A DNA stretch of 47,434 nt from CAYNRG01 sp047973125 (lineage in GTDB: Bacteria > Bacillota_I > Bacilli_A > Erysipelotrichales > Erysipelotrichaceae). The notes below the pieces were generated by a model. The model did no database searches. It was not told the DNA's origin and worked only from the letters and a program-made list of their open reading frames with translations. A program made the position numbers and the translations under genes. Positions 17,091-25,484 of this stretch are shown in pieces. The stretch lies in the NCBI GenBank assembly GCA_047973125.1, contig JBKEBK010000013.1, positions 1 through 47,434 of the forward strand, in the 5' to 3' direction. Each line of letters opens with the position of its first letter. Positions within the stretch are counted from its first letter, which is position 1.

Positions 17091-18738
17091 AAGAAGAGGA
17101 TTAAATATTGTCTTTTCACTTATTGTACTTGTTAAGTCAATGGTTTTGTTGATGGTACTTGCAGTAGTATTTGGAGTATTAGGTTTTCTTGCATCAATAG
17201 CAATCAGTGTATTAGGTGTAACAGGCATTATTCAAGTACTAAAAAATAATAATGAATACCTAAAAATATTGTTTATGATTATACTATTTTGCTCAGTAAT
17301 AAGAGGAATTCTAAGATATATTGAGCAAGCATTAAATCATTACATTGCCTTTAAAATATTGGCTATTGTAAGAGATAAGGTCTTTAAAAAGCTAAGAGAG
17401 TTAACCCCTGCCAAATTAGAAACAAAAGATAAGGGTGATATAATCACAATAATAACTAATGATACAGAAATGCTAGAAGTTTTCTACGCCCATACAATTT
17501 CTCCAGTTTTCATTGCGCTTGTTGTATCACTTATTATGACATTAATTTTTATGAATTATCATTTTATACTTGGCTTTATTGGGGCTCTTGCATATATTAC
17601 AGTTGGTATAATTTTACCAATGTATACATCTTTTAAAGGAAAAGATATAGGCTATAAACAACAGAGTAAGTTTGCTCAATTAAATGCCTTTGTATTAGAG
17701 TGTATAAATGGTTCAAAAGAAGTAATTCAGTATCAACTTAATAATAAAATAAATGATGAATTAATAAATAAGAGTAATGAATATAATGAGTATAATCAAA
17801 AAATAAAAAACATAGAGGCATCATCAAGGTCCCTTTTAAATCTTGTAATTATGTCATTTGTATTTTTGATTTTCGTTGTATCACTATATCTATTTAATAG
17901 TGGTTTAATTAATCAAACTGATGTAATTATTGTTACCGTAATAATGGCGAGTTCTTTTGGACCGGTTATTGCATTATCCAATTTAGCAAATAACTTACTT
18001 ATTACCTTTGCAAGTGGTGATAGAATCTTAAACTTACTTGAAGAAGTGCCGCAAGTAATTGAGAATCAAGAGGGAATTGACGAGGATTACTTAAGTACAA
18101 AAATAAATAATGTTAGCTTCTCATATGATAATGAAGAAGTTTTAAAGGATATTTCTTTATCATTTAATAAACATGGCATATTTGGAATTAAAGGGAAAAG
18201 TGGCAGTGGAAAATCAACTTTATTAAAATTATTAATGCGTTTTTATGATCCCAAGTGTGGCAGTGTTTGCCTTAATGATCAAGATCTAAAAATTTGGAGT
18301 ACAAATGGGATTAGAAAAACTGAGAGTTGGGTTGGACAAAATGTATATTTACTAAATGATACCATTTTAAATAACATTAAAATTGCAAATGATAATGCCA
18401 GTGAAGAAGAGGTTATTAAGGCATGTAAAAAGGCTAATATCCATGATTTTATTATGAGTTTAGAAAAAGGATATAACAGTAAGATCAGTGAGACTAAAGA
18501 TAATTTATCTGCAGGACAAAAACAAAGGATTGGTCTTGCTAGGGCATTCTTAAAAGAGTATGACCTTTTGTTATTGGATGAGCCTACAAGTAACTTAGAT
18601 AGCTTAAATGAAGCTATTATCATGAAGAGTATCAAGGAAAATGTTAAAGATAAAACAGTTATTCTTGTAAGTCACAGAGAATCATCTCTAAAAATATGCG
18701 ATGAAGTAATTAATTTAAAGGGAATAAAATCATCATGA
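17083..18738 (+). CDS. ABC exporter half-subunit, CydC-like (membrane + ATPase)
   Basis: A 551-residue partner half-exporter. Membrane helices fill about 1-300. The ATPase domain carries Walker A GKSGSGKST, signature LSAGQKQR and Walker B LLLLDEPTSNLD. Both halves seem to keep full catalytic motifs, although the first has the altered LSKGQ signature, which suggests some functional asymmetry. The start at 17083 is chosen because AAGGGTGA lies 5 bp upstream; an earlier in-frame ATG (17065) precedes that site. It overlaps the upstream gene by 8 bp and the downstream gene by 4 bp, so the operon is tightly coupled. Confidence 0.85.
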   Translation: MNRRRGLNIVFSLIVLVKSMVLLMVLAVVFGVLGFLASIAISVLGVTGIIQVLKNNNEYLKILFMIILFCSVIRGILRYIEQALNHYIAFKILAIVRDKVFKKLRELTPAKLETKDKGDIITIITNDTEMLEVFYAHTISPVFIALVVSLIMTLIFMNYHFILGFIGALAYITVGIILPMYTSFKGKDIGYKQQSKFAQLNAFVLECINGSKEVIQYQLNNKINDELINKSNEYNEYNQKIKNIEASSRSLLNLVIMSFVFLIFVVSLYLFNSGLINQTDVIIVTVIMASSFGPVIALSNLANNLLITFASGDRILNLLEEVPQVIENQEGIDEDYLSTKINNVSFSYDNEEVLKDISLSFNKHGIFGIKGKSGSGKSTLLKLLMRFYDPKCGSVCLNDQDLKIWSTNGIRKTESWVGQNVYLLNDTILNNIKIANDNASEEEVIKACKKANIHDFIMSLEKGYNSKISETKDNLSAGQKQRIGLARAFLKEYDLLLLDEPTSNLDSLNEAIIMKSIKENVKDKTVILVSHRESSLKICDEVINLKGIKSS

Positions 18739-19040
18739 CAAAAGATAATGAAAAGAAAATTGTATCAAAAATGATTAAAATATACTGTAGTAAAAAGCAT
18801 AAAAAAAATCTATGTAAGAAGTGTAATGAACTACAAGAGTATGCAATTAAAAGAGTTGATAATTGTCCGTTTTCTGATACAAAAAAATTTTGTTCAACTT
18901 GTAAGATTCATTGTTACACAAGTGATAAAAAACAAGCAATAAAAGAAGTTATGAAGTTTTCTGGTCCAAGACTAATTATTTATCATCCGATACTTGTTTT
19001 TTTACATTTTATTGATTCAATTAAAAAAAAGATTGTTTAA
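18735..19040 (+). CDS. YgbA-like Cys-rich protein (nitrous oxide-stimulated promoter family)
   Basis: A 101-residue protein that I match by pattern to the YgbA/PF11756 family. Seven cysteines (C18, C27, C30, C44, C53, C56, C60) in CSKKH...CKKC...CPF...CSTCKIHCY suggest metal or Fe-S binding. The C-terminal stretch PRLIIYHPILVFLHFIDSIK is the conserved hydrophobic end. In enterobacteria ygbA is NsrR-regulated and linked to nitrosative stress (family knowledge). Here it ends the DUF454/ABC exporter operon (ATGA overlap), which suggests a shared redox or haem-related task. Confidence 0.8.
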   Translation: MTKDNEKKIVSKMIKIYCSKKHKKNLCKKCNELQEYAIKRVDNCPFSDTKKFCSTCKIHCYTSDKKQAIKEVMKFSGPRLIIYHPILVFLHFIDSIKKKIV

Positions 19041-19062
19041 ATCTTTTAAATTTTTTAATTAA

Positions 19063-19409
19063 TGGTGGAGCTGCGGGGAGTCGAACCCCGGTCCAAGAGT
19101 AGTTCCATATTTAAACATCTACAGTTTATCTTGTTTTAAAGTAAGACAATCAAACGTAAACAAGCCAACAATGATTGAATTTGCTTGTAAAGTTGTCAGG
19201 ATCAATCACCAAGCTAGATATCACCTTATTCACTATAAGTACTCTACAAGATGTCTAGTGACATACAATCTTATAGGTGGCTGCAACCTTGTAAGGTCTT
19301 AGGCAGCGTAAGCTAATCTACTGTTTCCAGTTAATTTGTTTTGGTGATAAGGTCACCACACCACTGCAGTTTAAATTAAACATAAACTTGTCGAAACCAT
19401 GACAACCCC
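19063..19409 (-). ncRNA. ssrA: tmRNA (one-piece transfer-messenger RNA)
   Basis: Read on the minus strand, the RNA starts GGGGTTGTCATGG and ends in a tRNA-like part with GGTTCGACTCC-type T arm and GCAGCTCCACCA. The acceptor arms GGGGTTG/CAGCTCC pair fully (two G-U). It rescues ribosomes stalled on broken mRNA and tags the peptide for proteolysis. The length of about 347 nt is usual for Bacillota. CCA is encoded. The partner smpB is not in this window. Confidence 0.95.
19299..19328 (-). other. tmRNA tag reading frame, predicted (A)GNSRLAYAA
   Basis: The minus strand reads GGA AAC AGT AGA TTA GCT TAC GCT GCC TAA. The resume codon is placed by analogy with B. subtilis tmRNA, where TAACT precedes GGC; here TTAACT precedes GGA. 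With the charged alanine the tag would be AGNSRLAYAA, ending in the AA degron expected for ClpXP. Confidence 0.65.
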
Positions 19410-19462
19410 ATGTACTTATAATATAGCTAAAACTTAAAGAAAAGTCAATTTATTTGCATATA

Positions 19463-19488
19463 AAAAGTGTGGTAAATACCACACTATT
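19463..19488 (-). terminator. HU gene terminator
   Basis: A perfect 9-bp stem (AGTGTGGTA/TACCACACT) read on the minus strand is followed by a T-run. Confidence 0.85.
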
Positions 19489-19489
19489 T

Positions 19490-19783
19490 TTATCTTTTTC
19501 CTGCAACTAAATCTTTAAGTGTTTTAGAAGCTTTGAATCCTGCAACCTTTGTTGCTTTAATTTTGATTTTTTCTTTAGTTAATGGATTAATTCCATCTCT
19601 TGCTGCTCTTTCTTTAACAGTAAATTTACCGAAAGCATTGATGTCTACTGTTCCACCATTTTTTAATGTTGTGCTCATTTCTTCAAAAATATAGTTTACA
19701 ATTTCATTTGCATCTTTCTTACTTAATTCAAATTTGTTTGATACTTCTTCTGCTAATAACTTCTTTGTTTTGATATCTGTCAT
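19490..19783 (-). CDS. hup: HU family DNA-binding protein
   Basis: HU dimers bend and wrap DNA and shape the nucleoid. The 97-residue product has the family order: N-terminal helices, then GGTVDINAFGKFTVKERAAR with the DNA-binding beta-arm GINPLTKEKIKIKATKVAGF, and a C-terminal helix KASKTLKDLVAG. The arm has INPLT where many HU proteins have RNPxT, which places I, not R, just before the intercalating proline. GGAGG lies about 10 bp before the ATG. Monocistronic. Confidence 0.95.
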   Translation of the reverse strand: MTDIKTKKLLAEEVSNKFELSKKDANEIVNYIFEEMSTTLKNGGTVDINAFGKFTVKERAARDGINPLTKEKIKIKATKVAGFKASKTLKDLVAGKR

Positions 19784-19951
19784 CTTTTATTTTCCTCCGT
19801 ATATCTAATTGATATTTTACCATATCTTTTTTATCATTGCTATAAAAAAATTGATAATGTTTAATAAGCTAAAAAAAACTATTAAAAATTACTTTAATGT
19901 GATAGTATAGTGTGAAGTAAAAATTTTTTAAATAAAAATTAGGAGTCAAAA

Positions 19952-21292
19952 ATGAAAATACAATTATCAGATCACTTTACATATAAAAAATTATTAAGTT
20001 TTGTTATTCCTTCCGTTATTATGATGGTAGTTAATTCAGTTTATTCGATTGTCGATGGACTATTTGTTTCAAATATTGTTGGAACGATTGCCTTTGCAGC
20101 AATAAATTTAATGATGCCAGCAATCTATATAATATATACCATCGGATTCATGATTGGAACCGGTGGTAGTGCCTTAGTTGGTATGAAACTTGGAGAAAAG
20201 AAAGATCAAGAAGCAAATGAGTTATTTACATTATTTATAGTCAGTGCAATTATAATGGGTGTAATTTCTTCAGCAATTTGCTTTTACTATATGGAAGATA
20301 TTGCTATATATCTTGGTGCAAATGAAGCAACACTTGCAGATTGTATACTTTATGGAAGAGTAATGATGATCTCGTGTACATTTTTTATATTACAATGCTG
20401 TTTTCAAAACTTTATGATAACAGCAGAAAGGCCTAAAATGGGCTTAATTGTAACTGTAATAGCTGGTGTAAGTAATGTGTTATTAGATTTTTTATTAATG
20501 AGTGTTTTTAATTTTGGATTGCTAGGCGCAGCAATTGCTACAGCACTTGCACAAACTATTTCAGCACTTATTCCACTATTTTATTTTTTAAGAAAAAATA
20601 ATAGTCGTTTACATTTTACAAAATTTAGATGGGATTTTAAAAGTTTGTTTAAGGGATGCTCAAATGGAGCATCAGAAATGCTTTCTAATTTATCTAGATC
20701 ATTAGTTGGAATATTATATAATATCCAATTAATAAAAATTGCTGCAGAGAATGGGCTTGCTGCTTATGGCGTAATTCTTTACATAACTTTTATCTTCTTT
20801 GCGATATTTTTAGGATATAGTTTTGGAGTAGCGCCAATTATTAGTTATAATTACGGCTCACAAAATAAACGTGAAATGAAAAATATATTTAATAAGAGTA
20901 TGGTTTTAATACTATCGACATCAGTTTTAATGGTATTTGTTGGAATTGCTTTTTCCAAGCCACTATCAGAAATATTTGTTGGCTATGACAAAGAATTACT
21001 ACAAATGACGATAAGAGGGCTTGTTATTTACTCTTTATCTTACGTATTTACAGGTTTCAATGTTTTTGCATCATCATTTTTTACTGCCTTAAATAATGGC
21101 TTAGTATCTGGAGTTTTAGCAATCGTTAGAACAATGATTTTTGAAGTGGGAGCAATCATAATTTTACCGATTTATTTTGGACTTGATGGAATATGGTTTG
21201 CGATTGTAGTTGCGGAGGCTCTATCACTTATAATGTCTGTTGCATTTATTATAAAAGGCAATAAGAACTATGGTTATTTACCAAGTAAATAA
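19952..21292 (+). CDS. MATE family efflux transporter
   Basis: A 446-residue protein with twelve hydrophobic segments in two repeats, typical of MATE multidrug/Na+ (or H+) antiporters. The N-terminal repeat opens YKKLLSFVIPSVIMMVVNSVYS with VDGLFVSN and GTGGSALVGMKLGEKK; the second repeat has GFNVFASSFFTALNNG. Probable role: export of cationic drugs or metabolites; the substrate cannot be told. AGGAGT precedes the ATG. Confidence 0.92.
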   Translation: MKIQLSDHFTYKKLLSFVIPSVIMMVVNSVYSIVDGLFVSNIVGTIAFAAINLMMPAIYIIYTIGFMIGTGGSALVGMKLGEKKDQEANELFTLFIVSAIIMGVISSAICFYYMEDIAIYLGANEATLADCILYGRVMMISCTFFILQCCFQNFMITAERPKMGLIVTVIAGVSNVLLDFLLMSVFNFGLLGAAIATALAQTISALIPLFYFLRKNNSRLHFTKFRWDFKSLFKGCSNGASEMLSNLSRSLVGILYNIQLIKIAAENGLAAYGVILYITFIFFAIFLGYSFGVAPIISYNYGSQNKREMKNIFNKSMVLILSTSVLMVFVGIAFSKPLSEIFVGYDKELLQMTIRGLVIYSLSYVFTGFNVFASSFFTALNNGLVSGVLAIVRTMIFEVGAIIILPIYFGLDGIWFAIVVAEALSLIMSVAFIIKGNKNYGYLPSK

Positions 21293-21356
21293 CTTGGACA
21301 TTTCTTTTTGTTGTGTGATGTGTTAAAATTATAAAAATATCTGGAGGATTATTAAA

Positions 21357-21839
21357 ATGAAAAAAAATAAATTATTTATTATTGCAGCTTTAGCTTTAGC
21401 CCTAATTTTTATCTGTACAACTTATATTAAAGTTCCTACACAGTTTGGATATGTAAACTTAGGGGATAGTATGATTTTCTTATTCAGCTCAATTTTACCA
21501 CCTAGTCTTAGCTTTTTAGTATCTTCAGTAGCAAGTGGTGCAGCAGATATTGTTGCAGGCTATCCTCAATATGCTATTTTCACCTTTATTATAAAAGGGG
21601 TGGAAGCATTGTTTGTATCACTAATGATCTACAAATTTGATAATAATAAGATATTAACTTATATTGGGGCTGGTTCAATTTTGGTTTTAGGATATTTAAT
21701 TACAGACTGGATTCTTTATGGATCATTTGTAATGGCTCTTGGTGGTGTTGTTTTTAATATTGTTCAAGCAACAAGTGCAATTATAATCTCTGCGCTTTTA
21801 GTAAAGAGATTAATAACAATAATTAAAAATAAAATATAG
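21357..21839 (+). CDS. ECF transporter S component
   Basis: A 160-residue protein with about five or six membrane helices. YVNLGDSMIFLFSSILPPSL and the following glycine-rich ASGAADIVAGYPQYAIFTFI match the HmpT-like/COG4720 group of energy-coupling-factor S subunits. Its ligand (a vitamin or pyrimidine precursor) cannot be told from sequence. The energising EcfAA'T module is not in this window. CTGGAGGAT lies 7-8 bp before the ATG; uppP starts 9 bp after the stop, so the two are probably co-transcribed. Confidence 0.85.
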   Translation: MKKNKLFIIAALALALIFICTTYIKVPTQFGYVNLGDSMIFLFSSILPPSLSFLVSSVASGAADIVAGYPQYAIFTFIIKGVEALFVSLMIYKFDNNKILTYIGAGSILVLGYLITDWILYGSFVMALGGVVFNIVQATSAIIISALLVKRLITIIKNKI

Positions 21840-21848
21840 GAGAAATTC

Positions 21849-22673
21849 ATGGATATTATTGAGATATTAAAGGCTATTATTTTAGGAGTTATTCAAGGTA
21901 TAACTGAATGGCTACCAATAAGTAGTACTGGTCATATGATTTTAGTTAATGATTTTTTACCCATGAGTGTCTATAAAGATGTTCTAATCAATAAAGAATT
22001 TGTTGATATGTTTTTAGTTGTAATCCAATTAGGAAGTATTTTTGCAGTATTACTATTATTCTTTCAAAAACTAAATCCTTTTAAAAAAGATAAAGAAAAA
22101 CAAAAAGAAACCATAGTCTTATGGTCAAAGGTAGCTATTGCTGCTGTTCCAGCTGGAATAATTGGGTTTCTATTTGATGATTTGATTGATACAGCTTTAT
22201 ATAATTCATTAACAGTATCAATCATGTTAATAGTATATGGTATTGGCTTTCTTTGGGTTGAATCAAGAAAAAAAGAGGAAACTACTAAATCTTTAAAAAC
22301 TTTGAGTTATAAGATGGCATTAATGATCGGGGTGTTTCAAATACTAGCTTTAATACCTGGAACATCAAGAAGTGGAGCAACTATTTTAGGGGCAATCTTA
22401 CTTGGTTGTAATCGCTCTGTTGCTGCAGAATTTTCATTCTTTTTAGCAATTCCAATGATGTTTGGTGCCAGTTTATTAAAACTATTTAAAATGAAAATGG
22501 TGCTAGATGCAACTGGGATAACAATTTTAGTTGTTGGAATGTTTACAGCATTTATTGTATCAATTTTTGCTATAAAATCCCTGATGAAATATATTAGAAA
22601 TCATGACTTTAAAATATTTGGATTTTATCGAATTGTTTTAGGGATACTAATTATATTAATGTTAGGAGTATAA
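21849..22673 (+). CDS. uppP: Undecaprenyl-diphosphatase UppP (BacA)
   Basis: UppP dephosphorylates undecaprenyl pyrophosphate so the lipid carrier can be reused in cell-wall synthesis; extra copies give bacitracin resistance. The 274 residues include EWLPISSTGH (20-29) and the second active-site motif LIPGTSRSGATI, and the rest is membrane helices. TAGGAG lies 6 bp before the ATG. It sits between an ECF S component and a CcdA fusion with gaps under 10 bp. Confidence 0.96.
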   Translation: MDIIEILKAIILGVIQGITEWLPISSTGHMILVNDFLPMSVYKDVLINKEFVDMFLVVIQLGSIFAVLLLFFQKLNPFKKDKEKQKETIVLWSKVAIAAVPAGIIGFLFDDLIDTALYNSLTVSIMLIVYGIGFLWVESRKKEETTKSLKTLSYKMALMIGVFQILALIPGTSRSGATILGAILLGCNRSVAAEFSFFLAIPMMFGASLLKLFKMKMVLDATGITILVVGMFTAFIVSIFAIKSLMKYIRNHDFKIFGFYRIVLGILIILMLGV

Positions 22674-22679
22674 AAAATT

Positions 22680-23846
22680 ATGGATAAAATCATTTTACTT
22701 TTTATTCAAGGTGTTATTTCTTTTTTCTCACCTTGTATTTTAGCTTTGATTCCACTTTATATGGGCTATCTTAGTACAGATGCCAAAGAAACTGATGAAT
22801 TTGGTAATATTACATATAAAAAGAAAACGATAGTATTATTAACGGTTTTCTTTGTTATGGGTATTAGTACAGTGTTTTTTCTAGCAGGGCTATCAGCATC
22901 GGTAATTAGAGATTTATTATTTGATTATAAAATTTATTTTTTAATTATTGGTGGAGTCATACTTCTTATTCTTGGCTTATTTAATTTGGGGCTTATTAAT
23001 ATCCCACTACTTCAAAAAGATATTAGACTTAACTCTAAAAGCTTTTCTAAAATGACAGTAATAAAAGCATTTTTACTTGGATTTTTATTTAGCTTTGCAT
23101 GGACACCATGTATCGGTCCACTTTTATCAAGTGCAATAATTATGGCTGCAAGTGCTGATAATGCACTAATTGGCAATGCTTATATTTTTGCTTATTCATT
23201 AGGATTTGTTTTGTCTTTTATTATTTTTGGATTATTTTCAGAAAAACTATTTAGTTTATTTAAAAATAAGCAAAAAATATTAAATAGAATTGTGAAGATT
23301 GGTGGTCTTTTAATTTTGTTGATGTCAGGTTGGCTATTTTATCAAGCATTTAATGATATCAATCATTTAATTGATAATTCACACAATCAAGAAGAAGTTG
23401 TTGATACTGATTTAAATGATAGTGACTTAAATGATATTGATAAATTTAGTTTTTCTTTAGAAGATCAAAATGGTGAAATTTACAACTTAAAAGATTATGA
23501 GGGAAAACCGATAATTGTTTCTTTCTTTGCAACATGGTGTACATATTGCAAAGAACAAATACAAGTCTTAAAAGAGTTAAGTTTAGATGATAGTATTGAG
23601 GTATTTGTAATTGCTAACCCATCATTTAATAATGAAAAAAGTAAAGAAGAATTAGTTCAATATATCATAGATAATGATCTTGAAGATGTTACTTTCTTAT
23701 TTGATGATACTTCGACTTTATCAAAGTATCGCGTTAGTTCTTATCCAACAAGTTTTATCTTTAAATCAGATGGTAATTTGCTGGGATATATTCCAGGAGC
23801 AACCGAATTAGATGTTTTTAATGATTATATAAAACAAGCAAAATAA
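22680..23846 (+). CDS. CcdA (DsbD-type) transmembrane domain fused to a TlpA-like thioredoxin
   Basis: A 388-residue fusion. Residues 1-222 form a six-helix CcdA domain with the two redox cysteines C19 (FFSPCILALIPLYMG) and C144 (FAWTPCIGP). A linker rich in Asp/Asn follows (about 236-254). Residues 255-388 form a TlpA/ResA-like thioredoxin domain with C287/C290 (WCTYC) and cis-Pro 356 (SYPTSF). CcdA would carry electrons from cytosolic thioredoxin across the membrane to the attached domain, which reduces extracytoplasmic disulfides or peroxides. No clear ribosome binding site is visible, so it probably depends on coupling with uppP 6 bp upstream. Confidence 0.9.
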   Translation: MDKIILLFIQGVISFFSPCILALIPLYMGYLSTDAKETDEFGNITYKKKTIVLLTVFFVMGISTVFFLAGLSASVIRDLLFDYKIYFLIIGGVILLILGLFNLGLINIPLLQKDIRLNSKSFSKMTVIKAFLLGFLFSFAWTPCIGPLLSSAIIMAASADNALIGNAYIFAYSLGFVLSFIIFGLFSEKLFSLFKNKQKILNRIVKIGGLLILLMSGWLFYQAFNDINHLIDNSHNQEEVVDTDLNDSDLNDIDKFSFSLEDQNGEIYNLKDYEGKPIIVSFFATWCTYCKEQIQVLKELSLDDSIEVFVIANPSFNNEKSKEELVQYIIDNDLEDVTFLFDDTSTLSKYRVSSYPTSFIFKSDGNLLGYIPGATELDVFNDYIKQAK

Positions 23847-23870
23847 GAGTAAATTACTCTTATTTTTTTC
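23841..23870. terminator. Bidirectional terminator
   Basis: A near-perfect palindrome (AAATAAGAGTAA/TTACTCTTATTT) followed by T-runs lies between converging genes and overlaps the end of the CcdA fusion gene. Confidence 0.8.
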
Positions 23871-24681
23871 TTATTAATGCTTGGTATTTATCGGTTGCGA
23901 TTTCTTTATAGATATCTTTATGGTGTTTATCATACATCATATTTGCCCAGCTACACCATAATAAATTATGAAAATTCTCAAAGATATCTAATTCAATTTT
24001 TTTCTTATTCGATAACTCAGCATCAAAATAGTTTTGAAAAAATATTTCTCTTAGCTCTGGATCAGTAATTTGATTTTCTGTTAAGAAGCTCATAACATCA
24101 AATAAAGGATCATTATCTTTGCTGTATTCATAGTCAATAAGGTAGTCCTTTTCTTCTGTAAATAAAATATTACCGCTAACCAAATCATTATGACAAAGAA
24201 TTTTTTCATTATTTACACTTTGATATTTTTTGATTACATCATCAAACTGTGATAAATCAAATAACTCTAAATCTATGTTTTCTTGATATTCTTTTAAAAG
24301 TAATACACCATCAAAAACAACATTACTTACAAGCTTTGCACTATGTAATTTCTTTAGTAAAAGGGCAGCTCTTTTTATGGCGTCTTTCTTATCTTTGAAG
24401 TCTTTAAATTCAATGGCATTATCAATCCATTTAGTAATTCTAAGTCTATTTGTTTCATTGTAATAAATTTCTATAGCATCAAGATTTAATGGTTTAACTA
24501 ATGATAGGGCCTTTGCCTCATTGGTAAATGCAAGTGAAGCTAAGTTAGTTGTAACCTCTCTTAGAGCAACCTTTTGATTGTTGATAGTTGCCGTATAAAT
24601 AGTATTAGTTAAACCTAAGTCTGTTTTATTGAGTTTAATATCTTGATTATAAATTAATTTTAAGTTTTCATAAATGTTCAT
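23860..24681 (-). CDS. LicA/choline kinase-like phosphotransferase
   Basis: A 273-residue protein of the APH/choline-kinase fold. The catalytic loop is CHNDLVSGNIL and the metal-binding motif is LIDYEYSKDNDPLFDV, close to the LicA choline kinase pattern. The N-terminal lobe begins with TIYTATINNQKVALREV. Substrate is inferred: choline, ethanolamine or another small alcohol for decorating envelope polymers. No other lic genes are nearby, so an orphan kinase for another metabolite is possible. TAGGAGA lies before the ATG. Confidence 0.82.
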   Translation of the reverse strand: MNIYENLKLIYNQDIKLNKTDLGLTNTIYTATINNQKVALREVTTNLASLAFTNEAKALSLVKPLNLDAIEIYYNETNRLRITKWIDNAIEFKDFKDKKDAIKRAALLLKKLHSAKLVSNVVFDGVLLLKEYQENIDLELFDLSQFDDVIKKYQSVNNEKILCHNDLVSGNILFTEEKDYLIDYEYSKDNDPLFDVMSFLTENQITDPELREIFFQNYFDAELSNKKKIELDIFENFHNLLWCSWANMMYDKHHKDIYKEIATDKYQALIRKK

Positions 24682-24747
24682 TATATTTTCTCCTAGCTAA
24701 TTGAGTAATCAATAAATTAATGATAAACTATATTAAGAGGTAAATAA

Positions 24748-25392
24748 ATGAAAAATAGAATAATTAGTATAATTTCACTGCTATTATTTTTTATATTTAA
24801 TATACTTTGGATTACTAAACATACAAGATTGATGGTTATAGAACAGATTGCACTAGTTATTTTAAGTGTGACTTTTTACCTAGTTGCAGCTTTCTTTGAA
24901 GTTAATAGAATTAAAGATCTTAAAAAGAAAAGTGTTGTAATTAAAACTTTTGCCTTATTTTTACTACTTTATTATCTTTTCTTTATTGCAACAGTAGTAT
25001 TTTTAGATGGTTATTTTTTCTCAAGAGGTGCATCTTTTGCTTCAAATAAGATATTTTTTAAAACAATAAAATCTTATATGATACAGTTTTCAAATGGTAG
25101 AATATTGGTTGCTTTGGGTAACTTAATTGGAAATGCTATCTTACTTGTTCCGCTAGCTCTTCTTTTACCGATGCTAAATTCAATCTTTAAAAAATGGTAT
25201 GTATTTCTTTTTACTACAACATTTATATCTGCATTTATAGAATACCAACAGTTTAAATTATCACTTGGCTCTGCTGATGTTGATGATATATTGTTGAATG
25301 TATTTGGCTCTTTTGTTGCCTTTTTGCTTTTTCAAGGGGTTATTGATCTTTTTGGATTTAAAAATAATAATCTTGAAGATAACCCTAAATAA
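24748..25392 (+). CDS. VanZ family membrane protein
   Basis: A 214-residue protein with five to six membrane helices. The C-terminal half matches VanZ-like proteins: NLIGNAILLVPLALLLPML, then FISAFIEYQQF and the conserved GSADVDDILLNVFGSFVAFL. VanZ gives low-level teicoplanin resistance in one operon, but most family members are of unknown function. AAGAGGT lies 7 bp before the ATG. Single gene. Confidence 0.85.
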   Translation: MKNRIISIISLLLFFIFNILWITKHTRLMVIEQIALVILSVTFYLVAAFFEVNRIKDLKKKSVVIKTFALFLLLYYLFFIATVVFLDGYFFSRGASFASNKIFFKTIKSYMIQFSNGRILVALGNLIGNAILLVPLALLLPMLNSIFKKWYVFLFTTTFISAFIEYQQFKLSLGSADVDDILLNVFGSFVAFLLFQGVIDLFGFKNNNLEDNPK

Positions 25393-25422
25393 ATTTGATA
25401 TTTTATTACTTAATTTTTACTC

Positions 25423-25451
25423 TTGAAACTAACGGTTTTATATAGTATATT
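25423..25451 (+). promoter_or_regulatory. Promoter of the phnDCE operon
   Basis: TTGAAA (25423-25428), a 17-bp spacer and TATATT (25446-25451) lie 33 bp before phnD. No Pho-box-like direct repeats are evident to me. Confidence 0.6.
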
Positions 25452-25484
25452 TTTAAGTGGAAAGACAATAATAGGGAGAATGAA

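Noticed and set aside
18735..18738. TGA read as Trp (genetic code 4)
   Set aside because: Several intact genes end at TGA, for example the CydC-like ABC gene and the DUF454 gene, and Trp is encoded by TGG.
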